Origin: Parasedimentitalea marina
Lineage (GTDB): Bacteria > Pseudomonadota > Alphaproteobacteria > Rhodobacterales > Rhodobacteraceae
Assembly: GCF_004006175.1 (NCBI RefSeq)
Contig: NZ_CP033221.1
Location: 173,027 to 237,026, forward strand
Direction of reading: 5' to 3'
Length of the DNA stretch: 64,000 nucleotides
The position numbers were made by a program, and so were the translations under genes. The notes under the pieces were generated by a model. The model was not told where the DNA came from. It worked only from the letters and a program-made list of their open reading frames with translations, and did no database searches. The number at the start of each line of letters is the position of its first letter. The stretch's first letter is position 1. Below are positions 21,368-31,474 of this stretch, piece by piece.

Positions 21368-22530
21368 TTAGAATGCTTTTCCGCGGGCCGAGACGGGCCA
21401 AAGCGTTTCAACTTTGCCGTTGCGAACGCCAACATACCAATCGTGCACGTTACAGGTTGGGTCGCAGTGGCCCGGCACCAGTTTCAGCTTGTCGTTTACC
21501 TTCAAAACACCGTCCGCGTCGGCAACCACACCGTGTTCATCGGAACACTTCAGGTATTCAACATCGTCACGGCCAAACACTGTTGGCAACCCGCTGTCGA
21601 CTGACTGTGCTTTCAGGTGGCGTCCACGATGGCTTTGTCAGCTTTTGAGTGGCTCATCACGGTTGTCAGGATGAACAGCGCGTTCTCCCATTCGCCGTCG
21701 TCGATGCGCTTGCCATCCTTATCAAGGATACGGCCATAGTCAGCATCCATAAAGGCATATGACCCGCACTGAAGTTCGTTATAAACGTTCGAGTTGCTCT
21801 CAAAATAATACGACCCAGTGCCGCCGCCGCCAACGATGTCACATTCCAGACCTTGGGCCTTCAAGCCGGTCACTGCATCGCCAACCTGAGCGATGGCCGC
21901 ATCCAGCTTTTCTTTGCGGTCCGTGTACAGATCCATGTGTTGCATGGCGCCTTGGTAGGCCTGGATACCGGCAAATTTCAGGCCATCCGCTGCGTCGATC
22001 AGTTTTGCAATGTTCACCACGTCTTGCGTTGTGTTCACACCGCAACGACCAGCGCCGCAATCAATTTCGACCAGTGCTTCGAGTTGTGTGCCGTGTTTTA
22101 CGGCTGCTTCTGACAAGGCTTTGACGTTTTCCGGATCGTCAACGCAGACCAGAATACGCGCACCCAGCTTGGGCATACGGGCCAGACGGTCGATTTTGAC
22201 CGGATCGGTCACCTGGTTGGACACCATCACATCTTTGATGCCGCCACGTGCAAAGACTTCGGCCTCGGATACCTTTTGACAGCACACGCCAATGGCAGCG
22301 CCCATGTCTTGTTGCAGCTTCAACACGTCGACCGACTTGTGCATTTTACCGTGGGCGCGGTGACGCATGCCATGCGCCTTGGCGTAGTCACCCATTTTCT
22401 TGACGTTGCGCTCTAGCGCGTCCAGATCAAGGATCAGGCAAGGCGTCTGAATGTCGGCCTCGTCCATACCGGGAAGGGCGGGAACGTCAAAGCCTACTTC
22501 TAGGTCTTCTAGATTAATATGCGTGTTCAT
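21368..22530 (-). pseudogene. bhcC: BhcC, beta-hydroxyaspartate aldolase, frameshifted
   Basis: PLP fold-type III enzyme of the D-threonine aldolase group, splitting (2R,3S)-beta-hydroxyaspartate into glyoxylate and glycine. The PLP lysine lies in HRAHGKMHKSVDVLKLQQ near residue 60; the PLP-phosphate region (CDIVGGGGTGSYYFES) and the metal-site Cys/His segment (VPGHCDPTCNVHDWYVGVR) are visible, the last in a different frame. One frame change near 21600. Restored length is about 387. ATG at 22530 has a GGAG upstream; it lies 13 bases after bhcB. Confidence 0.85.
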
Positions 22531-22543
22531 AGTTAAGCTCCCT

Positions 22544-23490
22544 TCAATTGAGCCAGGGCAGAAAGTCGAGGTCGACATTCCCACCCGTGATGATGACACC
22601 GACCCGCTTACCTGCGAACCGATCTTTATTTTTGAGGATGGTGGCCAAAGGCACAGCCGAGCTGGCCTCCATCACGATTTTCATCCGGATCCAGGTCAGC
22701 TTCATCGCGGCGATAATTTCGTCTTCGCTGGCGGTCAGAATGTCGGTGACGTGGTTGGAGACAAAGTGCCAAGTCAGATCTTTCAGCGGAACCTTCAGGC
22801 CATCGGCAATTGTCACTGGTGCATCATCTGCAATGATGTGTCCGGCTTTGAAGCTGCGATAGGCGTCGTCGGCCTGCTCGGGTTCTGCTGCGATGATCTG
22901 CGTTTCAGGCCCGAGGGTCGACAAGGTCAAACAGGTGCCCGATATCATGCCGCCACCGCCGATGGGCGCGACAACCATATCTAAGCCACCTGTCTGCTCC
23001 ATCAGCTCTTGTGAACATGTACCCTGGTAAGCAATGACACGGGGGTCATTATAGGGATGCACGAAATTGCCCCCGGTTTTGGCCTGGACCTGGGCGAACA
23101 CCTCTTCTCGGCTAGAGGTTGAGGGCTCACATTCCGTGATAATCCCACCATAGCCAATCACCGCATCCTTTTGGCCTGCGGCGCTGTGCGTGGCATCACC
23201 ACATTGCATGGGATGCCGCGCCGACCCGCCGCATAGCTAAGGGAAAGTGCGTGGTTGCCCGAACTATGGGTGCAGACGCTACCTTGGCCTCTTCATCTGA
23301 CAGACCGAAAACCGCATTGGATGCACCGCGTACCTTAAAGGCCGCAGCTTTCTGAAAGTTCTCGCACTTAAAAACAGCTGCGCGCCTGTCAGCTCGTTCA
23401 GAAAGGACGAGGTCAACACGGGGTGCGATGAATGTAAGGTTTTACCCGTTCATGGGCGGCCTTCATGTCATCAAAGGTTGGAATATACAT
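22544..23490 (-). pseudogene. bhcB: BhcB, beta-hydroxyaspartate dehydratase, frameshifted
   Basis: Serine/threonine dehydratase-like PLP enzyme that dehydrates beta-hydroxyaspartate to iminosuccinate. The last 221 residues are open (VVAPIGGGGMISGTCLTL; VIITGGNVDLDFLPWLN). The N-terminus starts MYIPTFDDMKAAHERVKPYI at 23490, and the PLP lysine segment (ENFQKAAAFKVRGASNA) is in another frame. One base added to the AAAAA near 23370 repairs that region; further indels lie near 23270 and 23205. About 316 residues. In isolation it would be called threonine dehydratase or EutB. Confidence 0.82.
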
Positions 23491-23520
23491 TATTTCCGGT
23501 TCCTTTTGTGATGCCGAGTA

Positions 23521-24696
23521 TTATTCCGCGATCAATGGGTTATTCCGATAGTAGTCCTGTGCGGCTGCAACGCCCGAGCCGAGTTTTACATCCAGACCCA
23601 GATCAACCATGCACATCTCGGCGGTGGCCAAACCGCTGAGCATCATGACATCTGTCAGGCTGCCCAGGTGACCGATGCGGAACACTTTGCCCGCAACCTC
23701 GCCAAGTCCGACCCCAAAGGCCACACCGTATTTTTCAGCCGCGAGGGTCACAATATCCGTGGCGTTAAAGCCTTCCGGCGTACAAATAGCGCTGACGGTG
23801 TCAGAATACAGGTCAGGGGACGCTGCGCAAAGTTCAAGACCCCAGGCCGAAACCGCTGCCCGAACACCTTCGGCGATGCGGTGGTGGCGCGCAAATACAT
23901 TCTCAATCCCTTCGTCTAGCAGCATGTCCAATGACAGCTTCAGACCGTTCATCAAGCCAACCGGTGGGGTGTAAGGGAAGGCATTGGCGTCATAGCCTTT
24001 TGCATGTCGCCAATGTCAAAGAAGGTTGTTGGCAGGTCAGATTGTGCTGATGCTGCGATTGCCTTGCTGGAAAAGCCGATGATGGCCAGGCCTGCGGGCA
24101 ACATAAATCCCTTTGCGAACCGGTGATAGCAATATCGACGCCCCACTCGTCAAACCGAAAATCCATCGAGGCGATAGAGCTGACGCCATCAACATATAAC
24201 ATCGCGGGTGGCCAGCTGCATCCAGTGCTTTGCGGACGGCAGCAATGTCTGATTTTACCCCAGTTGCGGTTTCATTATGTGTGGCCAGCACGACCTTAAT
24301 ATCATGGTTGGTGTCGGCCCTCAGGATTTCTGCGTAATGGTCCGTTGGAATACCTTCACCCCAAGGGGTTTCAACAATCTGTACATCCAAACCGTGGCGC
24401 TGACACATGTCGATCCACCGGTGCGAGAACATGCCATTGCGCGCCGCCAGGACTTTGTCGCCCTTGCTAAGGGTATTGGACAATGCAGTTTCCCAGCCGC
24501 CGGTGCCGGTTGACGGAAAGATGAAAATCTTGGCGTCTTTCGACTTTAGAACCTGACGCACACCATCAATGCAGGGGTGCAGGATTTTACCGAAGGTCGG
24601 CGAGCGGTGGTCAATTGTTGGCATATAACAGGCTTGACGGACCGCCTCTGGCATATTGGTGGGGCCGGGAATGAAAACTGGATTCTGGAAGCTCAT
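23521..24696 (-). pseudogene. bhcA: BhcA, aspartate-glyoxylate aminotransferase, frameshifted
   Basis: Transfers the amino group of aspartate to glyoxylate, giving oxaloacetate and glycine, the entry to the cycle. The N-terminal two thirds (MSFQNPVFIPGPTNMPEAVR; FPSTGTGGWETALSN) follow serine-glyoxylate aminotransferases. The PLP-lysine segment GSQKGFMLPAGLA needs one base added near 24110. The C-terminal 144 residues (EVAGKVFRIGHLGSLTDVMM) are in a further frame from about 23975. About 392-396 residues when repaired. First gene of the bhcABCD operon. Confidence 0.85.
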
Positions 24697-24754
24697 GGTC
24701 GTCTCCTATTACGTGTTGCCACCACAGTAGAATTCCGGCTCCGACGGTGATACT

Positions 24755-24795
24755 TTTGAAAAAGCTTTCAAATTTGGAGAGGTGTAAAAATACAC
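24755..24795. promoter_or_regulatory. Two inverted repeats in the bhcA-bhcR promoter space
   Basis: TTTGAAA-AAGC-TTTCAAA (24755-24772) and GTGTA-AAAA-TACAC (24782-24795) lie in the 160-base divergent region. BhcR is known to sense glyoxylate and control bhcABCD, so these are plausible operator halves. The assignment is inference. Confidence 0.5.
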
Positions 24796-24860
24796 TATTG
24801 TCAGATACTTGCATTTTTCATATGGTGAAAACGTCTTTCACATAAAATAGGATGTATTTT

Positions 24861-25698
24861 ATGGATTCCCAAGATAATGCAGGTCAGTCGACGCGAAAAT
24901 CCCGTGGTCGACCCCGTGACTGGAACGATAAAACGGCCCAAAACACGATCAAATCGCTGGATCGTGCAATGGAAGTGTTTGAGTTCCTGAGTGACACTCA
25001 GGGTAAATCTCTATCCACACTTGCAAGTGATCTTAGCCAGTCTCCGGCCACCGTTTATCGTATTTTGGTGACGTTAGAGGGCGGGGCTGGTTGAGTTTGA
25101 TCAGATTGATCAAGTCTGGAACATCGGCGCGCGCGCGTTTGTCATAGGATCTCGGTTTCTGCGCCGCACCAGCCTTGTCGAACGTGCCCGTCCATTCCTG
25201 CGGGCGTTGATGGAAGAAACCGGTGAAACTGCCAATATCGGTATAGAGCAAAACGGCCATGTTCTGTTTGTCAGTCAGGTCGAGACGCATGCCAGTATTC
25301 GCGCGTTTTTCCCGCCCGGTACGTTGTCACGACTTCATGCTTCTGGCATCGGCAAGGCCCTGCTGGCCGAAATGGACAAGCCACGCATTGAAAAATTTCT
25401 GGCCAAGGCTCCGCTTGAAAGTTTCACTGAGCACACATTGACCGACAGAGATGCGTTGATAGAGGATCTTCAAACTATCCGGCAACGGGGCTATGCGCAT
25501 GACGGGGAAGAACGTAATTTGGGCATGCGATGTATAGCGGCGCCGGTCTTTGATATCCATGGTGAAGCGGTGGCGGGCATCTCTGTGTCAGGCCCAACCT
25601 CACGTGTTGGATTGGACCAGATACCTGTGTTGAGCCAGGCCGTCTTAGCTTCCGCAGCTAAACTGTCGGCTGCCATTGGCGGTCAGCCTAAGCAATAA
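24861..25698 (+). pseudogene. bhcR: BhcR, IclR-family regulator of the bhc operon, frameshifted
   Basis: Basic N-terminal tail (STRKSRGRPRDWNDK), then an IclR winged helix (LSTLASDLSQSPATVYRILV), and an effector domain (HASIRAFFPPGTLSRLHASG) in the next frame. Adding one G to GGGG at 25083-25086 joins them (LEGRGLVEFDQIDQVW), giving about 279 residues. ATG at 24861 has AGGA nine bases ahead and is preferred to 24852. Divergent from bhcA, the arrangement known for the bhc cluster of Paracoccus and Roseobacter-group bacteria. Confidence 0.85.
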
Positions 25699-25725
25699 AG
25701 GCCTGGCGTCGGTTGAAACTGCTTG

Positions 25726-26796
25726 TTAATCGAGCGGCGCATGAAGCTGGGTCTTATTGGTAATAATCCCGCCTCGATTACCGATCTCGATGGATCCATA
25801 CCGTTCCTTAAAGCAGTCAGGTAGAGGGCGGTCGCCACTGATCGATAGCCACAATCGCATCAAATGGCGCCGTTGACTGGGGTCCGGCCAATCTAGGAAT
25901 CCGGTCCGGTCGTGAAGTTGAGAGTGGTTGTGCACAAACTGCATATCGCCCGGTTCCAACTGCATGCCAAAACATAAACTTGGATCGTTGGCCAGACTGT
26001 CAAACATATCCAATGCCTCGACGTGCGCGGGTGTCAGGCGAATTGCGTCGTCGAATCGCTGGGCACTGTCAATGTATTGCCGTTGATAAAAGGCGGTCAG
26101 GTATCCCTCATGCCAGCTCAGTACTGGGATCTCCATATAGGGTTTAGCGCCATCTGGGATCTCACCACGGCGGTCTGTTGCAATGGGCTCAAAGAGTTTG
26201 ACCAGTAGATCTGGCCGATCTTGTTTCATCCGGTTGTAAATTGACTCGGCACTGACCAGTAGGGACTTCCCGCCTTCTTTGGCCTCGCGGAGGCACAATA
26301 GACCGACGACATCTGCGCTGTCGGTGTGAAATGTTTGCCGCTCGCAGGTCTGGTAGATACGGCTGTTTGGATCATTGGCATCGGCCCCGATATCACGCAC
26401 GTGTCCCAAAATATGCCCGTCTGCGTTCTGCGATCGCGCACTGCCAATATGTGCCCCGATGCCGCAAAATATTGTTGCCGCAAAAGCCTGCGTATATCCC
26501 GCAGTTGGCAACCCACGTAAAACTTCAAACCCAACGCCTGACAGCAATTTTTCTTTGATCTGTGTTATATGCGCGCCGAACGTCGCCAAGGGAAAGGTCT
26601 CGGCGGTGATTTCGCCAACATTCAGGCCGAGGTTTTGAAAATGGCGAGCCGCAGTTTCGAGGTCGCCAATGTCTGCATCGGTCAAGTGGTACAGCCAGGC
26701 ATCCTGAGTGTTCACCATATCCTTGCCCAACCATGCGGACGGTCCAGTGAAGGCGTCAGGAAGCATATCCATAGTGGGCGGAAGTGTGGTCGACAT
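25726..26796 (-). CDS. TauD/TfdA-family Fe(II)/2-oxoglutarate dioxygenase
   Basis: Intact, 356 residues. The facial triad is visible: FHTDSAD (His157, Asp159) and the distal His in VHNHSQLHDRTGF (about His291), with the 2-oxoglutarate arginine further on. Longer than TauD itself (about 280); the N-terminal 75 residues are extra and it resembles the TauD-like hydroxylases often found in marine bacteria. Substrate unknown. It ends 28 bases from bhcR, tail to tail. Confidence 0.8.
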   Translation of the reverse strand: MSTTLPPTMDMLPDAFTGPSAWLGKDMVNTQDAWLYHLTDADIGDLETAARHFQNLGLNVGEITAETFPLATFGAHITQIKEKLLSGVGFEVLRGLPTAGYTQAFAATIFCGIGAHIGSARSQNADGHILGHVRDIGADANDPNSRIYQTCERQTFHTDSADVVGLLCLREAKEGGKSLLVSAESIYNRMKQDRPDLLVKLFEPIATDRRGEIPDGAKPYMEIPVLSWHEGYLTAFYQRQYIDSAQRFDDAIRLTPAHVEALDMFDSLANDPSLCFGMQLEPGDMQFVHNHSQLHDRTGFLDWPDPSQRRHLMRLWLSISGDRPLPDCFKERYGSIEIGNRGGIITNKTQLHAPLD

Positions 26797-27194
26797 CGCG
26801 TGTCCTTTTGCTGAACGTCAGAATCAACACCTAGTGGCATTGCTTGCAAGATAAAATAACTGAAAGCCATATGTCAGGAGCAATGAACCCTCTCTTCCGG
26901 TCCTTCGAGCCCTGAAGGGCATCCAGACAAGGGCAGCGTGTCTTAGACTGCAACCCTGTTGGGGGTCACATAATGTGCGATACGCTGATCCATTAGTAGA
27001 TATGAAAAGGATATTGGATTTTAGTTGTTACGTTGAGAGGCGCGACCGTTGCCGGTGGCAAAAGAAGGTTTGGCAGCTCAATTGCTGCGGATTGTTTTGG
27101 AGTATTCGATTGCGAAGGGCTGCAGTATCGCAGAATTGTTTCATCGATGGCCTAGGTCTGGGTTTGCCTGCCCAGGCCATCTGGTTTGCTATCC
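26797..27194. other. Intergenic region, possible regulator fragment
   Basis: About 400 bases with no convincing gene. A forward stretch from 27055 to 27225 reads like the start of an AraC-type N-terminal domain (GLAAQLLRIVLEYSIAKG), but it has no helix-turn-helix and overlaps the cuyA remnant, so it is only noted. The promoter of the TauD-like gene must lie at its left end. Confidence 0.3.
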
Positions 27195-27956
27195 CTACGA
27201 CACCGTGCTTTGCAGCTCTTCCTGATAACCAAAATGGCCGGGACCCCGCCTGTGTGGAGCATCAAAACCTTCTGCCCCGAGAGATCAGGTCTGCATCCAG
27301 AAGATCAAGAAGTCCGGCAAAGGTTTTGCTGAATAGACGGGGTCCAACAGAATGCCTTCGGATTGCGCCATCAACTTGAGGGCGGTGTGTGTTTTGGACC
27401 GACTTGCCCATAGCCTGGTGCCAGGGCACTGTCCCACGTCCGGATGGAATCCAGTCCGAAGGGTCGTTCGATGCCCATAAGATCGGCCAGATTATGCGTG
27501 ACAGTATCAATCCGCGCGGTCTGCTAGCGCGGCATCAGCGCCAACTTCGTTTTCACCCTCTGGAAATGACATATATTCTGCATCCAGTAGTTGGCCCAGC
27601 AGCACGTTACCCGAAGCATAATATGCTTAGCCCCATTCCGGGAACTCGTTCCTCCAGTTGCAAAACCGCTTTCATCCCGTATTTTGCAGCTGCGGCAGCT
27701 GCGGTTCTGGCAAAGTTTGATTGAACGGCTCCGGTGATCAAAATGGTGTCGGCTTTTGGGCCAGCGCCGCCCCGATATAGAACTCCAGTTGGCGGGTTTT
27801 ATTGCCACCAAAACTAAGCCCCGTCAGATCGTCGCGTTTCATCCAAAGATCGATACCCAACTTGTCAGATAGCCGGTCCAGGCGTTCTACCGGCGTTGGG
27901 TTTGGCAACAGTGCCGCCTGCGGGAATTTGGAAACTAGGTGTAGAGGATCATGCAT
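27195..27956 (-). pseudogene. cuyA: CuyA-like L-cysteate sulfo-lyase / D-cysteine desulfhydrase, decayed
   Basis: PLP lyase remnant. The N-terminal 70 residues are clean (PTPVERLDRLSDKLGIDLW; MKRDDLTGLSFGGNKTRQLE, containing the PLP lysine). The next 90 residues can be followed in two frames, then about 90 residues are missing: the reading jumps from the AEYMSFPEGENEVGADAALA region to the WDSALAPGYG region. The C-terminus (GILLDPVYSAKTFAGLLDLL; LHTGGVPAI) is again split. Unlike most broken genes here, no one-base repair would save it. Strong similarity to the copy at 48119-49131. It lies 12 bases after the TauE/SafE gene. Confidence 0.8.
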
Positions 27957-27967
27957 GGCAGAGTTCC

Positions 27968-28701
27968 TTATGCGAGCAAATAGGCACGGCGGTAGAGCGC
28001 TAAACAGGCGAACAGTGAAACCAACCGAACCGAATTGATGATGAAACCACGGGGTAGATAGGGGCCGAAAGCGCGCCCAATCAGGCTGCCGACAATCGCG
28101 GCCGCGGCAAAAGCGGGCACGGCGGGTGTTTCGGTGATCGGCTGCCAACCGGACAGCCCGTGCAGCAATAGCGAAACACCATATGCCACTAGGGCAATCG
28201 GCTGAACCAATCGACGAATGTCAGAGGGTGACCGCCCCAATGCCATCAGACCAAAGACCATCAAAGGACCGGGTGTCGCAGCCCAGACCGTGGCCACCCC
28301 GGATAGACCCGAAACAGAGATAAACCCGGGATTTTGACTGACAGATGAAAGAATGTTGTGACGACACCCAATAGCAATAGCGTTGCGGTGATCCCAAGAA
28401 TGGCGGCTTCTGACAGAATCGCATAGGTCAGCGCCCCAAGGGCGATACCGGCCAGACATCCGCTGATCGACAAGGCAATTAGCCGAAAATGGCTCTGGAC
28501 AGTCTGCCACTCTGTGGCAACCGCAGAAACGATTGTATTGAGCAGCAGCAGAACTGGAACAGCAACGGGCGTTCCAAGCAGAACCATCATGGGCGGACCT
28601 GCCACAATGCTGAAACCAATGCCAACACCCACCTGAAGTATTGCGCCGAGAGCTACAGCAATGGTGAGCAGCGTGAGATCAAATGATACAGGTGACTCCA
28701 T
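27968..28701 (-). pseudogene. cuyZ: TauE/SafE-family sulfite exporter (CuyZ-like), frameshifted
   Basis: Two reverse frames give one TauE/SafE permease of about 244 residues with eight hydrophobic helices and the repeated family motif (LQVGVGIGFSIVAGPPMMVL; TVWAATPGPLMVFGLMALG). The frame change is near 28320. In known cuyZ-cuyA pairs the exporter removes the sulfite that CuyA releases from cysteate. The neighbour here, cuyA, is decayed. Paralogue of the gene at 47386-48109. Confidence 0.78.
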
Positions 28702-28780
28702 GGTTTGAGCCGACACTTATCGCGGCAGCCACTATAATGATAATATCAATAATGTAGTCTTTGATACATTGAGGTTATGT

Positions 28781-29235
28781 ATGCGCTCGTCAGCCCATCA
28801 AATTGAACTGTTTCAGATGGCGTACCGGCTTCGGTCCGCACGCAAAGCGGCCTTGGCCTTAAACGTTTCGCAACCGTCGATCAGCCGAGCAGTTTCCGAA
28901 CCTGCGGAGTGATCTTGAAATTCTCAGCAAATTGAACTGTCTTGTCCCGGTCAAGTCCATTTCGAATTGCGGCAGATCATATGTTTGATCAAGCGAAAGT
29001 GCCAATCACGATACGTGCCGAAACCCGCACGCAGGTCGCTGCCGTTGAAATTGTTGCACAGGGCGTTGGCCGCTCAGTTGTTAGCAAAGATGTAATGCAG
29101 CACGTAGATGAAAATGCGGTTGCAACTGTATCTCTCGCTGCAGACCTCATTTTGCCGATAAGAATGGTAACAGCTGCAGCAGAAGCAAGCGCGCCAACAG
29201 TTGAGTTGCTGTGCCAACAACTCCGCTCGGTTTAG
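28781..29235 (+). pseudogene. LysR-type regulator with large internal deletion
   Basis: The first 43 codons encode the LysR helix-turn-helix (ARKAALALNVSQPSISRAVS). After a stop at about 28912 the only other recognisable part is the last 98 residues from 28942 (SPFRIAADHMFDQAKVPITI). Compared with the intact paralogue at 46404-47282, roughly 150 residues are missing. It cannot bind effector as encoded. Divergent from the cuyZ-like gene, the same arrangement as in the second copy. Confidence 0.8.
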
Positions 29236-29251
29236 CGGCCCTTAGAGTAGA

Positions 29252-30175
29252 TCAAAACGCCCAGTTTGCCTTGATGCGATAAGACTCGGCTGAAAGTTTG
29301 TCCAGAAATGCTTGAGCAACGATGGATAAGGGCCGATGTAACGGCGACATAATTGTCAAAGGCATCATAATGTTGGGTCTAAAAGGGCGAAATGCAATTT
29401 TCGGTTTCTCCGTTTGCCAATATTGATAACTTTCTGCACTAAATGGATCAACAATTCCGTAGGCAAGGCCACGCTCTATATAAGTGAAGTTTGGTATGAA
29501 AAATGTTGATTCGTACCGAGAATTGAGGCGGGCATCGGCTTCGCCAAACGCTGCAAGAATTTGAATGTGGCTTGGGTGGTTTTCTCTGGAACAGCCATCG
29601 GTCGGTCACTTAGATCTTGTGCCGTGATGACGTCTTTCTGCGCCAATGGGTCATTGATCGGTAACGCACATAATCCCTGAAATTCGATGATGTCATGCTT
29701 GATCAATTTGGAATCGCTTACTTTTCCGAAACCGACGTCGGCCAATCCGACGTCATACTCCTGTGTGGCAATCGACCGCTGTGTCTGAGCGGATGTTCTC
29801 GTACTCAAAGTGACGTGAATGCCCGGTTTGCCGACTACAAAATCTGAAATCAGATTTGGTAGAAATATGACCGACGGGCCAGGGATAGACACGACACGCA
29901 GGGCTCCTTTTCAAGATCGGAAATGCTTTTCAGTGTCGACTTTACCGTATCCAGACGGTTCAAAATCGCATTGGCCTCATCAAAAGATAATGTGCTTCCG
30001 GAGTTGGATGTACCCGTGCGCCCTGCCTGACGAACAGCTTGACACCGATTTCTTCCTCCATGCCAGAAATAAGCGAGCTGATAGCAGGCTGCGTGCGTAA
30101 CAGATTGCGAGCGGCCTCTGATATCGAACCTGTCAGCATCACTTCTCTAAAGGCGGTGAGCTGTTTGAAATTCAT
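29252..30175 (-). pseudogene. LysR-type regulator, frameshifted
   Basis: Helix-turn-helix N-terminus (GSISEAARNLLRTQPAISSL), then the effector domain in a second frame (VGLADVGFGKVSDSKLIKHD) and the last 75 residues in a third, ending KLSAESYRIKANWAF at a TGA at 29252. Indels near 29900-29960 and 29490. About 305 residues when joined. Divergent from the TAXI binding-protein gene 170 bases away, so a likely local regulator of that importer. Not similar to the cuyA-linked LysR. Confidence 0.75.
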
Positions 30176-30345
30176 ACGCAGACCCTCCGGCGTGGATGTA
30201 GGGTCATAAAGGAAATTTATGCCTGTAGCAATATTTGCGATTATTTTTGTGCCTCGGCACGCTGTAGTGTGAAAATTGATTGGGAAAAATCGGACGAACC
30301 GTGCCCGCGACTTAAGAGTATTTAGTGTCTTTAGGGAGGACTACA

Positions 30346-31359
30346 ATGATGATCAGATCTACCATTGGTGCAGTAACATTTGGCTGCCTTGTGCTTGCAG
30401 GAGGATTAGCGCAAGCGCAGGAAATGCAATTTTTCCGGATTGGAACCGGTGGGGCAGGTGGCACCTATTTCCCCATTGGTGGCATTATTGCCAACGCCAT
30501 CTCAAATCCACCGGGATCGCGGGCGTGCGATGACGGCGGCAACTGTGGTGTGCCCGGTCTGGTGGCAATGGCGCAATCAACCAATGCTTCGGCACATAAT
30601 GTTAATGCCATTCAAAATGGACAGATGGAAGCCGGGTTATCTGGGGCTGCGACGCTGCATTTTGCCTACAATGGCAAGGGTAAATTCGAAGGCAACGCCA
30701 AGCCGGATTTGCGGGTGATCGCAAACTTATATCCCGAAGATCTGCATCTTGTTTTGTCCGAAGGCGCATCGCTCAACAGTCTGGCCGATCTTGCGGGAAA
30801 GCGCGTCGGTATCGCCCAGGCGGGGTCTGGCACGCAGATTGCGGTCGAACTTATGTTGGCCGATTACAATGTGACCCGTGACAATATGGATGAGGCTGAG
30901 TTGAACAACGCTCAAAGTGCCGAACGTATCGCCGATGGTCAACTGGATGCCTACTTTTATGCGGCGGGTACACCGGTTGCTGCATTGATTCAGCTCGACA
31001 ATACCAAGGGTATGGAGTTGCACAACTGGTCACCGGAGGAGGTCAAGATGGCCAACTCCACTGTACCATACTACATCCCATCAGTGATCCCGGCGGGTAC
31101 ATACCCTGGCGTGACTTATGATGTGAACACAGTGGCGGTCTCTGGCATGCTTGTGACCAACGCCAACATTGACGAAGAACTGGTTTACCAAATCACCAAG
31201 GCAATGTGGTCGAATACAGCGCGCAAGCTTTTGGATAACGGCCATCCTAAAGGCAAGGCGATCACGCTGGAGACTGCGCTGGAAGGGGTCGAAGGGATTG
31301 GAGTGCCGCTGCATCCTGGAGCCGAGCGTTTCTATCGAGAAGCCGGCCTGCTTAAGTAA
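30346..31359 (+). CDS. TAXI-family TRAP transporter binding protein
   Basis: Intact, about 337 residues from the first of two ATGs, with GGAGG 7 bases upstream. Signal peptide cut after GLAQA. The TAXI hallmark (FRIGTGGAGGTYFPIGG) follows directly, then a VGIAQAGSGTQIAVELML segment. TAXI proteins deliver organic acids or amino-acid-like ligands to fused TRAP permeases. A CDDGGNCG insertion with two cysteines near residue 60 is a possible disulfide. Ligand unknown. Confidence 0.85.
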   Translation: MMIRSTIGAVTFGCLVLAGGLAQAQEMQFFRIGTGGAGGTYFPIGGIIANAISNPPGSRACDDGGNCGVPGLVAMAQSTNASAHNVNAIQNGQMEAGLSGAATLHFAYNGKGKFEGNAKPDLRVIANLYPEDLHLVLSEGASLNSLADLAGKRVGIAQAGSGTQIAVELMLADYNVTRDNMDEAELNNAQSAERIADGQLDAYFYAAGTPVAALIQLDNTKGMELHNWSPEEVKMANSTVPYYIPSVIPAGTYPGVTYDVNTVAVSGMLVTNANIDEELVYQITKAMWSNTARKLLDNGHPKGKAITLETALEGVEGIGVPLHPGAERFYREAGLLK

Positions 31360-31371
31360 TCTGCACCCTTT

Positions 31372-31407
31372 TGGCGGCATCCGGGTCTCTCCTCCTTGGT
31401 GCCGCCA
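31372..31407 (+). terminator. Hairpin between TAXI binding-protein and permease genes
   Basis: TGGCGGCA and TGCCGCCA form an eight-base stem with a 20-base loop, followed by GTTTT. Lies 13 bases after the binding-protein stop; likely an attenuator. Confidence 0.55.
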
Positions 31408-31474
31408 GTTTTCCTGGCCTGTCGAAAAATTTGGACTTCTCCTGAAGTTTTTCCAACAATAGCAAAGCTCAATC

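Noticed and set aside
20347..23490. EutB/EutC ectoine genes instead of BhcB/BhcD
   Set aside because: Presence of the BhcA-like aminotransferase, the BhcC-like aldolase and a divergent IclR regulator fits bhc and not eut.
27055..27225. Possible AraC-type N-terminal fragment
   Set aside because: Too short, no helix-turn-helix, and overlaps the end of the cuyA remnant on the other strand.
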